From assembly GCA_012841675.1 (NCBI GenBank), contig DUUG01000040.1, forward strand, positions 1 through 6,770: DNA of 6,770 nucleotides. Direction: 5' to 3'. Origin of the DNA: Clostridiales bacterium (GTDB lineage Bacteria; Bacillota; Clostridia; Oscillospirales; QAMX01). Made by a program: the position numbers and the translations under genes. Positions 1 through 5,415 of this stretch are shown here, piece after piece. Positions within the stretch are counted from its first letter, which is position 1. The number at the start of each line of letters is the position of its first letter. The notes beneath the pieces were generated by a model that did no database searches, was not told the DNA's origin, and was given only the letters and a program-made list of their open reading frames with translations.

Positions 1-87
1 CGGATAGATCCCCGCCACCTCGGTAAAGGCGTACGACACGTGCGCGGCCGCCGTGTTACCGTCCATGGTTTTCATTTTTCTTGCCAT
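1..87 (-). CDS. nifJ: Pyruvate:ferredoxin (flavodoxin) oxidoreductase, N-terminal fragment
   Basis: Only the first 29 codons lie in the window; the gene runs off the left edge. The protein starts MARK and continues MKTMDGNTAAAHVSYAFTE, then VAGIYP. This is the characteristic N-terminus of the single-chain pyruvate:ferredoxin oxidoreductase, in the domain that helps bind thiamine diphosphate. The family oxidatively decarboxylates pyruvate with coenzyme A to acetyl-CoA and CO2 and reduces ferredoxin. It is cytoplasmic and typical of anaerobes. The start is the ATG at 85-87, supported by an AGGAGGA ribosome binding site at 97-103 with 9 nt spacing. Downstream ATG codons at residues 5 and 8 lack such a site. 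A promoter at 298-326 places it behind a leader of about 200 nt. The family call is firm despite the short fragment. Completeness and the iron-sulfur domains cannot be judged. Confidence 0.93.
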   Translation of the reverse strand, partial: MARKMKTMDGNTAAAHVSYAFTEVAGIYP

Positions 88-96
88 AAACGTAAG

Positions 97-103
97 TCCT
101 CCT
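97..103 (-). promoter_or_regulatory. Ribosome binding site of the oxidoreductase gene
   Basis: The minus strand reads AGGAGGA, with 9 nt to the ATG at 85-87. This fixes the start of the gene. A small inverted repeat, GGGAG at 121-125 against CTCCC at 136-140, lies just upstream of the site in the transcript and could form a hairpin near it. Confidence 0.85.
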
Positions 104-240
104 GTGCAATATATTAGCATGGGAGCAACACCAGACTCCCTGCTGCAAGAGAGTGCCCTCAAATCGAAAATAGCGCCGTTTACATACAATAATGCAGCAA
201 ATCCTGCAAACTATGTAAACTCAAGGAGAGGGCAGGTTCG

Positions 241-267
241 TCATCCCGCCCGCCATCTATTTTCCAT
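241..267 (-). CDS. Possible 8-codon leader peptide upstream of the oxidoreductase
   Basis: Within the leader, a minus-strand ATG at 265-267 opens the frame MENRWRAG and stops at TGA (241-243). It is preceded by GGGAGGG (277-283) with 9 nt spacing, as good as the ribosome binding sites of the real genes here. The stop falls just before the outer arm of the leader hairpin (228-234), so a translating ribosome would sit close to the structure. Short ORFs arise easily by chance and the peptide has no run of one amino acid, so this is tentative. Confidence 0.2.
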   Translation of the reverse strand: MENRWRAG

Positions 268-295
268 CTAAAGACACCCTCCCGTATGCCATCTA
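253..295 (-). repeat. Three copies of TAGATGG around the oxidoreductase transcription start
   Basis: The minus strand reads TAGATGG at 289-295, 264-270 and 253-259 (CCATCTA on the plus strand). The first two copies are both preceded by TT. Starts are spaced 25 and 11 bp apart, and 11 bp is about one helical turn. The first copy overlaps the predicted transcription start and the other two lie just downstream. The arrangement could be a direct-repeat regulator site, or chance. Confidence 0.4.
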
Positions 296-297
296 AA

Positions 298-326
298 AGT
301 ATAACATTTTTTTCGACAGTTGTAAA
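298..326 (-). promoter_or_regulatory. Sigma-A type promoter for the oxidoreductase gene
   Basis: On the minus strand, the -35 box TTTACA (321-326) and the -10 box TATACT (298-303) are separated by exactly 17 bp. Each box matches five of six consensus bases. Transcription would start near 291 and read left into the oxidoreductase gene. Confidence 0.75.
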
Positions 327-444
327 CCGTTTTTGGATAGGAAGCCATAGATTTTTTGGGTTAGTTGTGTTAAACTATACGTAATTCATCAATTCTGGTT
401 TTTCTTCCCAGTTTCATACACCATGAGAGAAAACCTGCAAAATT

Positions 445-450
445 GGGAGG
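445..450 (+). promoter_or_regulatory. Ribosome binding site deciding the apgM start
   Basis: GGGAGG lies 5 nt before the ATG at 456. It supports that start over the in-frame ATG at 423, which has no purine-rich site upstream. Confidence 0.75.
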
Positions 451-455
451 CTTTT

Positions 456-1673
456 ATGAAGCATGTCATCTTTTTGTGCGACGGTATGTCCGATTATCCC
501 GATGCATTAAGCGGCAAAACCCCCATGGAAGCCGCATATAAGCCGAACATGGACGCTTTATGCGCATCCGGTCGGCTCGGACGTATGCAAACTTTATACC
601 CGGATCTGCCCACTGGCAGCGATACGGCCAACCTGTCTGTGCTTGGGTATGATCCCCACCAATATTATACCGGGCGTTCCCCTATCGAAGCGCTGGGGCT
701 TGGCATTCCCTTAGAAGACTGCGATTTGGTTTTTCGCATGAATCTGGTCACCCTTTCCGAAGAGGAGCCTTTCGAAGAAAAGCGCATGGTGGACCACAGC
801 GCCGATAAAATCACAACGGAAGAAGCCGCCGAGCTTGTTAAGGCACTTGCTTTACAGCTTCAAACGGATTTCGTCCGCATCCACAGCGGCGTTTCCTACC
901 GCCATGTACTGATTTTAAAGCATATAGACTACGCCGAAGTTTTGACCCCGCCCCACGATATCCTCGGCCGGACAATTGGCGAATATCTTCCGAAAACCGA
1001 GATTGCCGACTCCATTATCGCCATGATGAAGGAAAGCTTTGCCATTCTCTCTGCTCATCCGGTCAATATCTCCCGTAAGGAAAAGGGGCTTCGCCCTGCC
1101 AACTGTCTCTGGCTCTGGGGGCAGGGCCGCAAGCCGAACTATCCGTCCTTTTCCAGCCAGTTCGGCATTGAGAAGGGCCTTACAATCACGGCGGTGCCCT
1201 TGGTTTCCGGCTTGGCTTACGGTATGGGCCTTGACTATCGCCCGGTGGAGGGTGCCACCGGCGACTTCCACACCAATTACAAAGGCAAAGCCCAGACCGC
1301 TATAGATGCTTTGCAAGAAGGGTATTCCTTTGTTTTCGTTCACGTGGAAGCCCCCGACGAATGCGGCCACGACGGCGACGCCGAGCTGAAAACCCGCTCC
1401 ATTGAACGGATTGACGCCGAAATCGTCGGCCCGGTTGTTTCCCATTTAAAGCAAAGCGGAGAACCTTTCCGCATATTAATCACGCCTGACCACGCAACAC
1501 CCGTTTCCGTCCGTACGCATACGCTGGATCCTGTCCCCTTTGTGCTGTATGACAGCGCGGAAGACCACGGAACAAACAGCCATGTTTCGTACACGGAAAA
1601 AGCGGCCGAGCGCTCTGATTTTGTGTGGGAAGACGCGTATAAGCTCATGTCCTATTTCACTCGGACTGAGTAA
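456..1673 (+). CDS. apgM: Cofactor-independent phosphoglycerate mutase, ApgM family (proposed homoserine kinase subfamily)
   Basis: This encodes 405 aa of the alkaline phosphatase-like, metal-dependent phosphomutase family. ApgM proteins interconvert 3- and 2-phosphoglycerate without 2,3-bisphosphoglycerate; they are cytoplasmic. Visible motifs are the metal-binding N-terminus FLCDGMSDYPD with Asp9, and TGSDTANLSVLGYDP with the probable phosphoryl-accepting Ser55. The second metal cluster includes HVEAPDECGHDGD (about 296-308) and ITPDHATP with Asp345-His346. Length is about normal for the family. The start at 456 follows GGGAGG, whereas the ATG at 423 would add 11 unrelated residues with no ribosome binding site. 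The GSDTAN and GYDP form, found in bacteria, belongs to the group also modelled as a proposed homoserine kinase in threonine synthesis. No thr biosynthesis gene is adjacent, so the substrate is open. No convincing promoter is seen. Transcription probably ends at the hairpin at 1690-1712, facing the convergent ATPase gene. Confidence 0.88.
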   Translation: MKHVIFLCDGMSDYPDALSGKTPMEAAYKPNMDALCASGRLGRMQTLYPDLPTGSDTANLSVLGYDPHQYYTGRSPIEALGLGIPLEDCDLVFRMNLVTLSEEEPFEEKRMVDHSADKITTEEAAELVKALALQLQTDFVRIHSGVSYRHVLILKHIDYAEVLTPPHDILGRTIGEYLPKTEIADSIIAMMKESFAILSAHPVNISRKEKGLRPANCLWLWGQGRKPNYPSFSSQFGIEKGLTITAVPLVSGLAYGMGLDYRPVEGATGDFHTNYKGKAQTAIDALQEGYSFVFVHVEAPDECGHDGDAELKTRSIERIDAEIVGPVVSHLKQSGEPFRILITPDHATPVSVRTHTLDPVPFVLYDSAEDHGTNSHVSYTEKAAERSDFVWEDAYKLMSYFTRTE

Positions 1674-1689
1674 TCTTTATATAATAATG

Positions 1690-1716
1690 CGGCATGACCT
1701 TGGGTCATGCCGTTTA
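1690..1716 (+). terminator. Hairpin terminator after apgM
   Basis: A perfect 10-bp stem, CGGCATGACC (1690-1699) against GGTCATGCCG (1703-1712), has a TTG loop and starts 17 nt after the apgM stop. The following T-tract is short (TTTATAAT), so termination may be partial. The stem could also serve the opposite strand, where ATTATTAT follows it. Confidence 0.65.
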
Positions 1717-1757
1717 TAATATGCGCATTTTTACTACGGCCACAATGGAAACGACTG

Positions 1758-1832
1758 TTTCATCTGGCTTACATAAAAAACCGGTGCCAAAGGGTGCCGG
1801 TTACGCTTTCAAAGTAGCTTGCATAAAAAACC
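1758..1832. repeat. Duplicated flank of two tandem hairpins
   Basis: GCTTACATAAAAAACC (1767-1782) and GCTTGCATAAAAAACC (1817-1832) differ at one of 16 positions and are exactly 50 bp apart. Each is preceded by TTTCA (1758-1762 and 1807-1811). Each copy ends in the start of a hairpin. The two hairpin stems differ beyond the shared bases, so the unit looks like an old duplication of a terminator followed by divergence. Confidence 0.6.
1775..1802 (-). terminator. Second (distal) terminator of the ATPase gene
   Basis: On the minus strand, AACCGG pairs with CCGGTT and is followed by TTTT (the As at 1775-1780), the typical stem plus U-tract. Stem positions are 1779-1788 and 1793-1802. In minus-strand RNA two inner pairs are A-C mismatches. 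In plus-strand RNA they become G-U wobbles and give a continuous 10-bp stem, but no U-tract follows on that side. It is probably a backup terminator for the minus-strand gene. Confidence 0.5.
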
Positions 1833-1858
1833 CTAGGGGACTACATCCCCTAGGGTTT
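1823..1858 (-). terminator. Strong terminator of the ATPase gene
   Basis: A perfect 12-bp stem joins AAACCCTAGGGG (1828-1839) with CCCCTAGGGTTT (1847-1858), with a 7-nt loop. On the minus strand the stem is followed by a run of six Ts (1825-1830, partly within the stem). It lies 19 nt beyond the stop codon of the ATPase gene. This is a textbook Rho-independent terminator. Confidence 0.88.
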
Positions 1859-1876
1859 ATGTTACCGATTAGGTTT

Positions 1877-3004
1877 TTATTCCCGGACGCTTTCGCCGGC
1901 AATAACCTTTTCCGTATCCTTGTCGAACAGATGGATATGGTTGGTATCGAAAGCGATCTTAACCTTATCGCCGGGCTTCGCCGTACTTCTGGGAGAAACG
2001 CTGGCCGTCATACTGCTCTCACCGGTCTTGACGTACAGGTAAGTAACGGAACCGAGCTGTTCGACGACTTCCACGTCCACCGTAATGGTGGCGTCGGGGT
2101 ACTGAGACAGATAGACATCTTCGTCATGCAGGCTTTCGGGACGAATACCCATGATAACTTCCTTGCCAGCATAAGCAAGAACCTCGGGGTTGCGGCCCTT
2201 GGAGTTGGGCAGCTTAATCTTGTTCTCGCCGAAAGCAAGCCAGGTGCTGGAGCCGTCATCCTCAACCGTAGCGTCCAGAATGTTCATCTGGGGCGAGCCG
2301 ATAAACGTTGCAACAAACAGGTTGCAGGGGTTTTCGTACAGCGCCGTGGGCGAAGCGACCTGCTGAATGAAGCCGTCCTTCATAACAACAATGCGGGTAC
2401 CCATGGTCATAGCCTCGATCTGGTCGTGAGTAACATAGACAAAGGTCGTCTGCAGTCTCTGATGCAGCTTAGCAAGCTCCGTTCTCATCTGGGCACGCAG
2501 CTTAGCATCCAGGTTGGAAAGCGGTTCGTCCAGCAGGAAGACCTTCGGGTTACGAACGATAGCACGACCCAGAGCAACACGCTGACGCTGACCACCGGAG
2601 AGAGCCTTGGGCTTTCTGTCCAGCAGATGGGAAATGTCCAGAATCTTAGCGGCTTCTTCTACGCGGCGCTTAATTTCCTCTTTGGGAGTCTTGCGCAGAC
2701 GCAGACCAAAAGCCATGTTGTCAAAGACAGACATGTGCGGATACAAAGCATAGTTCTGGAACACCATGGCAATGTCCCGATCCTTGGGAGGAATATCGTT
2801 TACGAGCTTATCGTCGATAAACAGATCGCCTTCCGTAATTTCCTCCAGACCTGCGATCATACGCAGGGTCGTAGTTTTACCGCACCCAGACGGTCCAACC
2901 AGAATGATAAATTCTTTATCTTTGATGTCTAGATTAAAATCAGAAACTGCGATAACGCCGCCAGGATACTTCTTATAAATACCCTGCAATTTTACACCAG
3001 CCAT
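1877..3004 (-). CDS. ugpC: Sugar / glycerol-3-phosphate ABC importer ATPase (UgpC/MsmX/MalK family)
   Basis: This encodes 375 aa, a normal full length for the carbohydrate-importer ATPase family. It is a cytoplasmic subunit that dimerises and drives a membrane permease pair by ATP hydrolysis. Motifs in order: Walker A GPSGCGKTT (37-45), Q-loop Gln83 in VFQNYALYPHM, signature LSGGQRQR (135-142), Walker B VFLLDE (155-160), D-loop SNLD (163-166) and H-loop His193. A C-terminal TOBE-type regulatory domain (about 240-375) contains the family motif GIRPE. The start ATG at 3002-3004 follows GGAGGG (3014-3019) with 9 nt spacing. No permease or binding-protein gene is next to it, which fits the MsmX/MsmK type that serves several importers at once. 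The transported sugar cannot be told from this subunit. Two U-tract hairpins end the transcript. An extended -10 element lies at 3052-3060. Confidence 0.93.
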   Translation of the reverse strand: MAGVKLQGIYKKYPGGVIAVSDFNLDIKDKEFIILVGPSGCGKTTTLRMIAGLEEITEGDLFIDDKLVNDIPPKDRDIAMVFQNYALYPHMSVFDNMAFGLRLRKTPKEEIKRRVEEAAKILDISHLLDRKPKALSGGQRQRVALGRAIVRNPKVFLLDEPLSNLDAKLRAQMRTELAKLHQRLQTTFVYVTHDQIEAMTMGTRIVVMKDGFIQQVASPTALYENPCNLFVATFIGSPQMNILDATVEDDGSSTWLAFGENKIKLPNSKGRNPEVLAYAGKEVIMGIRPESLHDEDVYLSQYPDATITVDVEVVEQLGSVTYLYVKTGESSMTASVSPRSTAKPGDKVKIAFDTNHIHLFDKDTEKVIAGESVRE

Positions 3005-3298
3005 ATGATAATGCCCTCCACTATATCGTTATTGTATTTCCTTTAACATAGAATATAGCACATTTACGCAAAATAGTATACGTTTTTTTCACCAAATGAT
3101 TGTTCAAAAAATTAGGCATAATGCCAAAACCGAAGGGTTTTTAGCTTTTTTATCGTGATAATATTAAAATAAAGTTATAGCAATTATTATATATTCATAC
3201 TTTTTTAACGCACATTGCTACATATTTTAAAATAAGAAAATCGTGGTAAAAACCCCAAAAACCGGGAGTTGTTCCGTTTTATGCAGGCAGAAAAGATC
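3005..3298. other. A+T-rich intergenic region between the ATPase gene and thrS
   Basis: No ORF with a plausible start or protein is seen. Besides the ATPase ribosome binding site and promoter candidate, it holds a perfect palindrome, GGCAT-A-ATGCC (3115-3125), about 65 bp upstream of that promoter. Next to it is a small hairpin AAAACC-GAAG-GGTTTT (3126-3141), with TTTTTT shortly after on the plus strand. A second small hairpin, CGGGA-GTTG-TTCCG (3263-3276), is followed by TTTT. The palindrome could be an operator for the ATPase gene, but nothing identifies a regulator. Confidence 0.4.
3052..3060 (-). promoter_or_regulatory. Possible extended -10 promoter of the ATPase gene
   Basis: The minus strand reads TGCTATATT, a TGn-extended -10 box (TATATT at 3052-3057), with no recognisable -35 box 17 bp upstream. 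It would give a leader of about 40 nt with the GGAGGG ribosome binding site. The surroundings are very A+T-rich, so chance matches are likely. Confidence 0.35.
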
Positions 3299-3358
3299 CA
3301 GACGCATGAAGAAGCTCGAATTTTCGATCCTTTTAGTGCTTCATGCGCCTGTTTTTTT
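3205..3358 (+). ncRNA. Candidate small RNA (promoter plus terminator, no gene between)
   Basis: On the plus strand, TTAACG (3205-3210) and TAAAAT (3228-3233) are separated by 17 bp. About 120 nt further on, a long hairpin is followed by seven Ts (3352-3358). A transcript from about 3240 to 3358 would be antisense to nothing known and end in a strong U-tract. The promoter match is only four and five of six, in A+T-rich DNA. The hairpin may exist only to terminate thrS on the other strand. A 28-codon frame starting at ATG 3281 runs through the hairpin and is not convincing. Confidence 0.22.
3291..3358. terminator. Long hairpin terminator of thrS, probably bidirectional
   Basis: CAGACGCATGAAG (3299-3311) pairs with CTTCATGCGCCTG (3339-3351) over 13 positions. 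In minus-strand RNA the single non-Watson-Crick position (3302 with 3348) is a G-U pair, so the thrS transcript folds fully. Its U-tract (TTTT at 3291-3294) begins 4 nt after the stem. In plus-strand RNA the same position is an A-C mismatch, but a perfect run of seven Us follows. The hairpin starts 28 nt after the thrS stop codon. Confidence 0.72.
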
Positions 3359-3379
3359 ATGATTTAAAACGGGTTTGCC

Positions 3380-5101
3380 TTACGCATCCGACAGGGGCAA
3401 AGATGCTTCCTTTTCAATGCTGGCACAGAAATCCGACAGGGACATAGCGCCCAAGTCGCCCTTGACGCGGTCGCGAACGGAAACCGTTTTGGCTTCCACT
3501 TCCTTGTCGCCGATGAGAAGCATAAGCGGCAGCTTCTGCATTTGCGCCTCCCGGATTTTGTAGCCGATTTTTTCGTTCCGCGTGTCCATTTCGGCTCGGA
3601 TACCTTTCTTGCGAAGCTCTTCCAGAACCTCCATGGCATAATCGTGGCAGCGGTCGGTAATCGGCAGCACGCGCACCTGCTCAGGTGCCAGCCACAGGGG
3701 GAACGCACCGGCGTAATGCTCGATCAGAATGCCGATAAATCGCTCCAGGCTACCGTAGATGGCCCGGTGGATCATGACGGGGCGGTGGCGCTCGCCGTCG
3801 ACGCCCACGTATTCCAGCTCAAACCGTTCGGGCATCTGGAAGTCAAGCTGCAACGTGCCGCACTGCCAGCTTCTGCCGATGGAATCCACCAAATGGAAGT
3901 CGATCTTCGGCCCGTAGAAGGCACCGTCGCCTTCGTTGACCTTGTACTCGCAGCCGTAGCTTTCCAGCGCACTCCGAAGGGCCTCGGTGGCAACGTCCCA
4001 CTGCTCCACTTCGCCCATGAAATTCTCGGGTCTTGTGGAAAGCTCCACCCTGTACGCAAAGCCGAACACCTTGTAAATGCGGTCAATGAGCCGAATGACG
4101 TTTAAAACCTCGTCATGGATCTGCTCGGGCAGCATATAGATGTGGGCATCATCCTGCGTAAAGCAGCGCACACGCATCAATCCATGCAGCGTGCCGGACA
4201 GCTCGTGCCGATGCACCAAGCCCATCTCCGCCATGCGGATGGGCAAATCCCGGTACGACCACATGCGCCGTTTGTAGGCCAAAATACCGCCGGGGCAGTT
4301 CATGGGCTTAACGGCGTAGTTGCCCTCGTCGATGGTCGTAAAGTACATGTTGTCTTGATAGTGGTCCCAATGGCCGCTTTGGTGCCAAAGGGCTTCATTG
4401 AGAATAATAGGCGTCTTGATTTCCTCGTATCCGGCCTTTTCATGCTCCTGCCGCCAGAAGGCCTCCAGAAGGTTCCGGATAATCATGCCCTTGGGCAAAA
4501 AGAACGGGAAACCGGGACCTTCATCCACCATCATAAATAAATCCAGCTCTTTGCCCAGCTTGCGGTGGTCGCGCTTTTTGGCTTCTTCCAGCGCTTCCAT
4601 ATAGGCATTTAAGCTGTCTTTGTTTTCAAAAGCCGTGCCATACACACGCTGCAGCATTTTGTTCTTTTCATCGCCCCGCCAATACGCACCCGTGACGTTA
4701 ATCAGCTTGTAGGCCTTTAGCTGGCTCGTATAACGAAGATGGGGGCCGGCGCAAAGGTCAACAAACTCGCCCTGCTTATAAAAACTGATGACTTCGCCCT
4801 CCGGCAGCTCGTCAATGAGCTCCAGCTTGTAAGGCTGATCCTTCATCAGGGCCTTGGCTTCCTCCCGGGGCAGCTCAAACCGGCGAATCTGCAGGTTTTC
4901 CTTGATAATTTTCTTCATTTCCGCTTCAATGGCGGACAAAGCTTCCTGCGTAATCGGCGTGTCTGTATCAAAATCATAGTAAAATCCATTGTCAATGGCA
5001 GGGCCAATAGCCAGCTTGACACTGGGATACAAGCGCGTTACGGCCTGCGCCATAATATGCGATGCTGTATGGCGGATGGTCGCCAGTTTATCGTGTTCCA
5101 T
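3380..5101 (-). CDS. thrS: Threonine--tRNA ligase lacking the TGS domain
   Basis: This encodes 573 aa and charges tRNA-Thr with threonine in the cytoplasm. The protein begins directly with the editing domain: HTASH (His11, His15) and DLCAGPH (Cys117, His121) form the HxxxH and CxxxH site that hydrolyses mischarged Ser-tRNA-Thr. The class II catalytic core follows. It carries the zinc ligands Cys269 (MNCPGG), His320 (QDDAH) and His445 (MIHRA), motif 2 around AEMGLVHRHE (291-300), and motif 3 around GSLERFIGIL (450-459). The anticodon-binding domain covers about 470-573. Typical ThrS is about 640 aa with an N-terminal TGS domain of about 60 residues, which is absent here. The start at 5099-5101 follows GGGAGG (5109-5114) with 7 nt spacing. 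The frame stays open upstream to 5215 only because it crosses the T-box terminator, so that extension is not coding. Expression is controlled by the T-box leader upstream. Confidence 0.96.
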   Translation of the reverse strand: MEHDKLATIRHTASHIMAQAVTRLYPSVKLAIGPAIDNGFYYDFDTDTPITQEALSAIEAEMKKIIKENLQIRRFELPREEAKALMKDQPYKLELIDELPEGEVISFYKQGEFVDLCAGPHLRYTSQLKAYKLINVTGAYWRGDEKNKMLQRVYGTAFENKDSLNAYMEALEEAKKRDHRKLGKELDLFMMVDEGPGFPFFLPKGMIIRNLLEAFWRQEHEKAGYEEIKTPIILNEALWHQSGHWDHYQDNMYFTTIDEGNYAVKPMNCPGGILAYKRRMWSYRDLPIRMAEMGLVHRHELSGTLHGLMRVRCFTQDDAHIYMLPEQIHDEVLNVIRLIDRIYKVFGFAYRVELSTRPENFMGEVEQWDVATEALRSALESYGCEYKVNEGDGAFYGPKIDFHLVDSIGRSWQCGTLQLDFQMPERFELEYVGVDGERHRPVMIHRAIYGSLERFIGILIEHYAGAFPLWLAPEQVRVLPITDRCHDYAMEVLEELRKKGIRAEMDTRNEKIGYKIREAQMQKLPLMLLIGDKEVEAKTVSVRDRVKGDLGAMSLSDFCASIEKEASLPLSDA

Positions 5102-5380
5102 AATTTGTCCTCCCAATAAATTGCATCTACGCTTATGTGCGTACATCAAAAAAACAGCCCAAAACCCCGAAAAGGGGCAGGCTGTCCTGCGGTTCCACCC
5201 TTGTTTATACTTCATTCAGCAATATAACGCTTGCCAAACGCCGCGGCCTACACACGAAAACGCTTCGGGGCGGAACTACGGAGGGGTTAGGGAATAACCT
5301 TGCCTTAGAGCGCTTACACCAGACATTCCGCCGCGCCCCTCTCTGAAAGGAGTGTTACACCCACTTCTCCATCATCGCTT
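5102..5380 (-). promoter_or_regulatory. T-box leader of thrS (tRNA-Thr sensing)
   Basis: This leader RNA binds uncharged tRNA-Thr and prevents premature termination. It contains the conserved T-box AAGGGTGGAACCGC (minus strand, 5189-5202). Its UGGA pairs with the tRNA acceptor end and predicts discriminator base U. A competing terminator follows. In Stem I, GGAG (5367-5370) pairs with CTCC (5280-5283), and GGGTGTAAC (5354-5362) pairs with GTTATTCCC (5290-5298). The bulge between them reads UAACC, placing an ACC threonine codon (5285-5287) at the specifier position. The conserved AGAGAG and GGTGTAAGC elements of Stem I are also present (near 5339-5344 and 5313-5321). The T-box is certain. The specifier assignment rests on my hand-folded Stem I. 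Confidence 0.93.
5148..5185 (-). terminator. T-box attenuator terminator
   Basis: On the minus strand ACAGCC (5180-5185) pairs with GGCTGT (5154-5159), with an inner CCCC/GGGG stem (5174-5177 with 5165-5168). A run of Us (5148-5153) follows. The 5' side lies directly after the T-box, so formation of the antiterminator competes with this hairpin. Confidence 0.9.
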
Positions 5381-5386
5381 TGTATT

Positions 5387-5415
5387 ATTATATCATTTTC
5401 GGCGGTAAATGTCAA
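5387..5415 (-). promoter_or_regulatory. Consensus sigma-A promoter of thrS
   Basis: The minus strand has TTGACA (5410-5415) and TATAAT (5387-5392) separated by 17 bp, a perfect match to both consensus boxes. Transcription would start near 5380 and enter the T-box leader. Such a strong promoter fits a gene whose output is set by attenuation. Confidence 0.93.

Larger units (their letters stand above)
88..291 (-). promoter_or_regulatory. Long structured 5' leader of the oxidoreductase gene
   Basis: The predicted promoter at 298-326 leaves about 200 nt between transcription start (near 291) and the ATG. The leader holds three concentric inverted repeats. The outer arms are TGCCCTC at 154-160 and GAGGGCA at 228-234. 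The middle arms are GTTTACATA at 178-186 and TATGTAAAC at 212-220. The inner arms are TGCAG at 193-197 and CTGCA at 204-208, with a 6-nt loop. Together they could fold into an extended hairpin with internal loops, spanning 154-234. A separate GGGAG/CTCCC hairpin lies at 121-140, near the ribosome binding site. I see no U-tract terminator, so any control would act on translation or RNA stability, or the middle repeat may be a DNA operator. It matches no riboswitch class I recognise; in particular I see no TPP element. The repeats are seen directly; a regulatory role is inferred. Confidence 0.45.

Noticed and set aside
53..271. Plus-strand 72-codon frame over the oxidoreductase leader
   Set aside because: It runs antisense to the oxidoreductase start and leader and has no ribosome binding site.
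321..335. TGTAAACCGTTTTT as a CcpA cre site
   Set aside because: It matches only the left half of cre, and those bases are already explained by the -35 box of the oxidoreductase promoter.
423..455. N-terminal extension of apgM from the ATG at 423
   Set aside because: There is no ribosome binding site before 423. GGGAGG precedes 456, and the family N-terminus begins at the later ATG.
1694..2932. Plus-strand open frame of 412 codons opposite the ATPase gene
   Set aside because: It is the antisense shadow of a gene with every ABC ATPase motif. It has no ribosome binding site and its product resembles no family.
3281..3367. 28-codon plus-strand frame through the thrS terminator
   Set aside because: It encodes through the hairpin and its T-run, and the nearest GGGAG is 12 nt upstream, so it is likely chance.
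3542..4105. Plus-strand 187-codon frame within thrS, with other frames at 3772-4540
   Set aside because: These are shadows of the thrS coding sequence, with no ribosome binding site or recognisable product.
5102..5215. Upstream extension of thrS in frame
   Set aside because: It crosses the T-box and its terminator. The ribosome binding site at 5109-5114 lies downstream of that extension's start.
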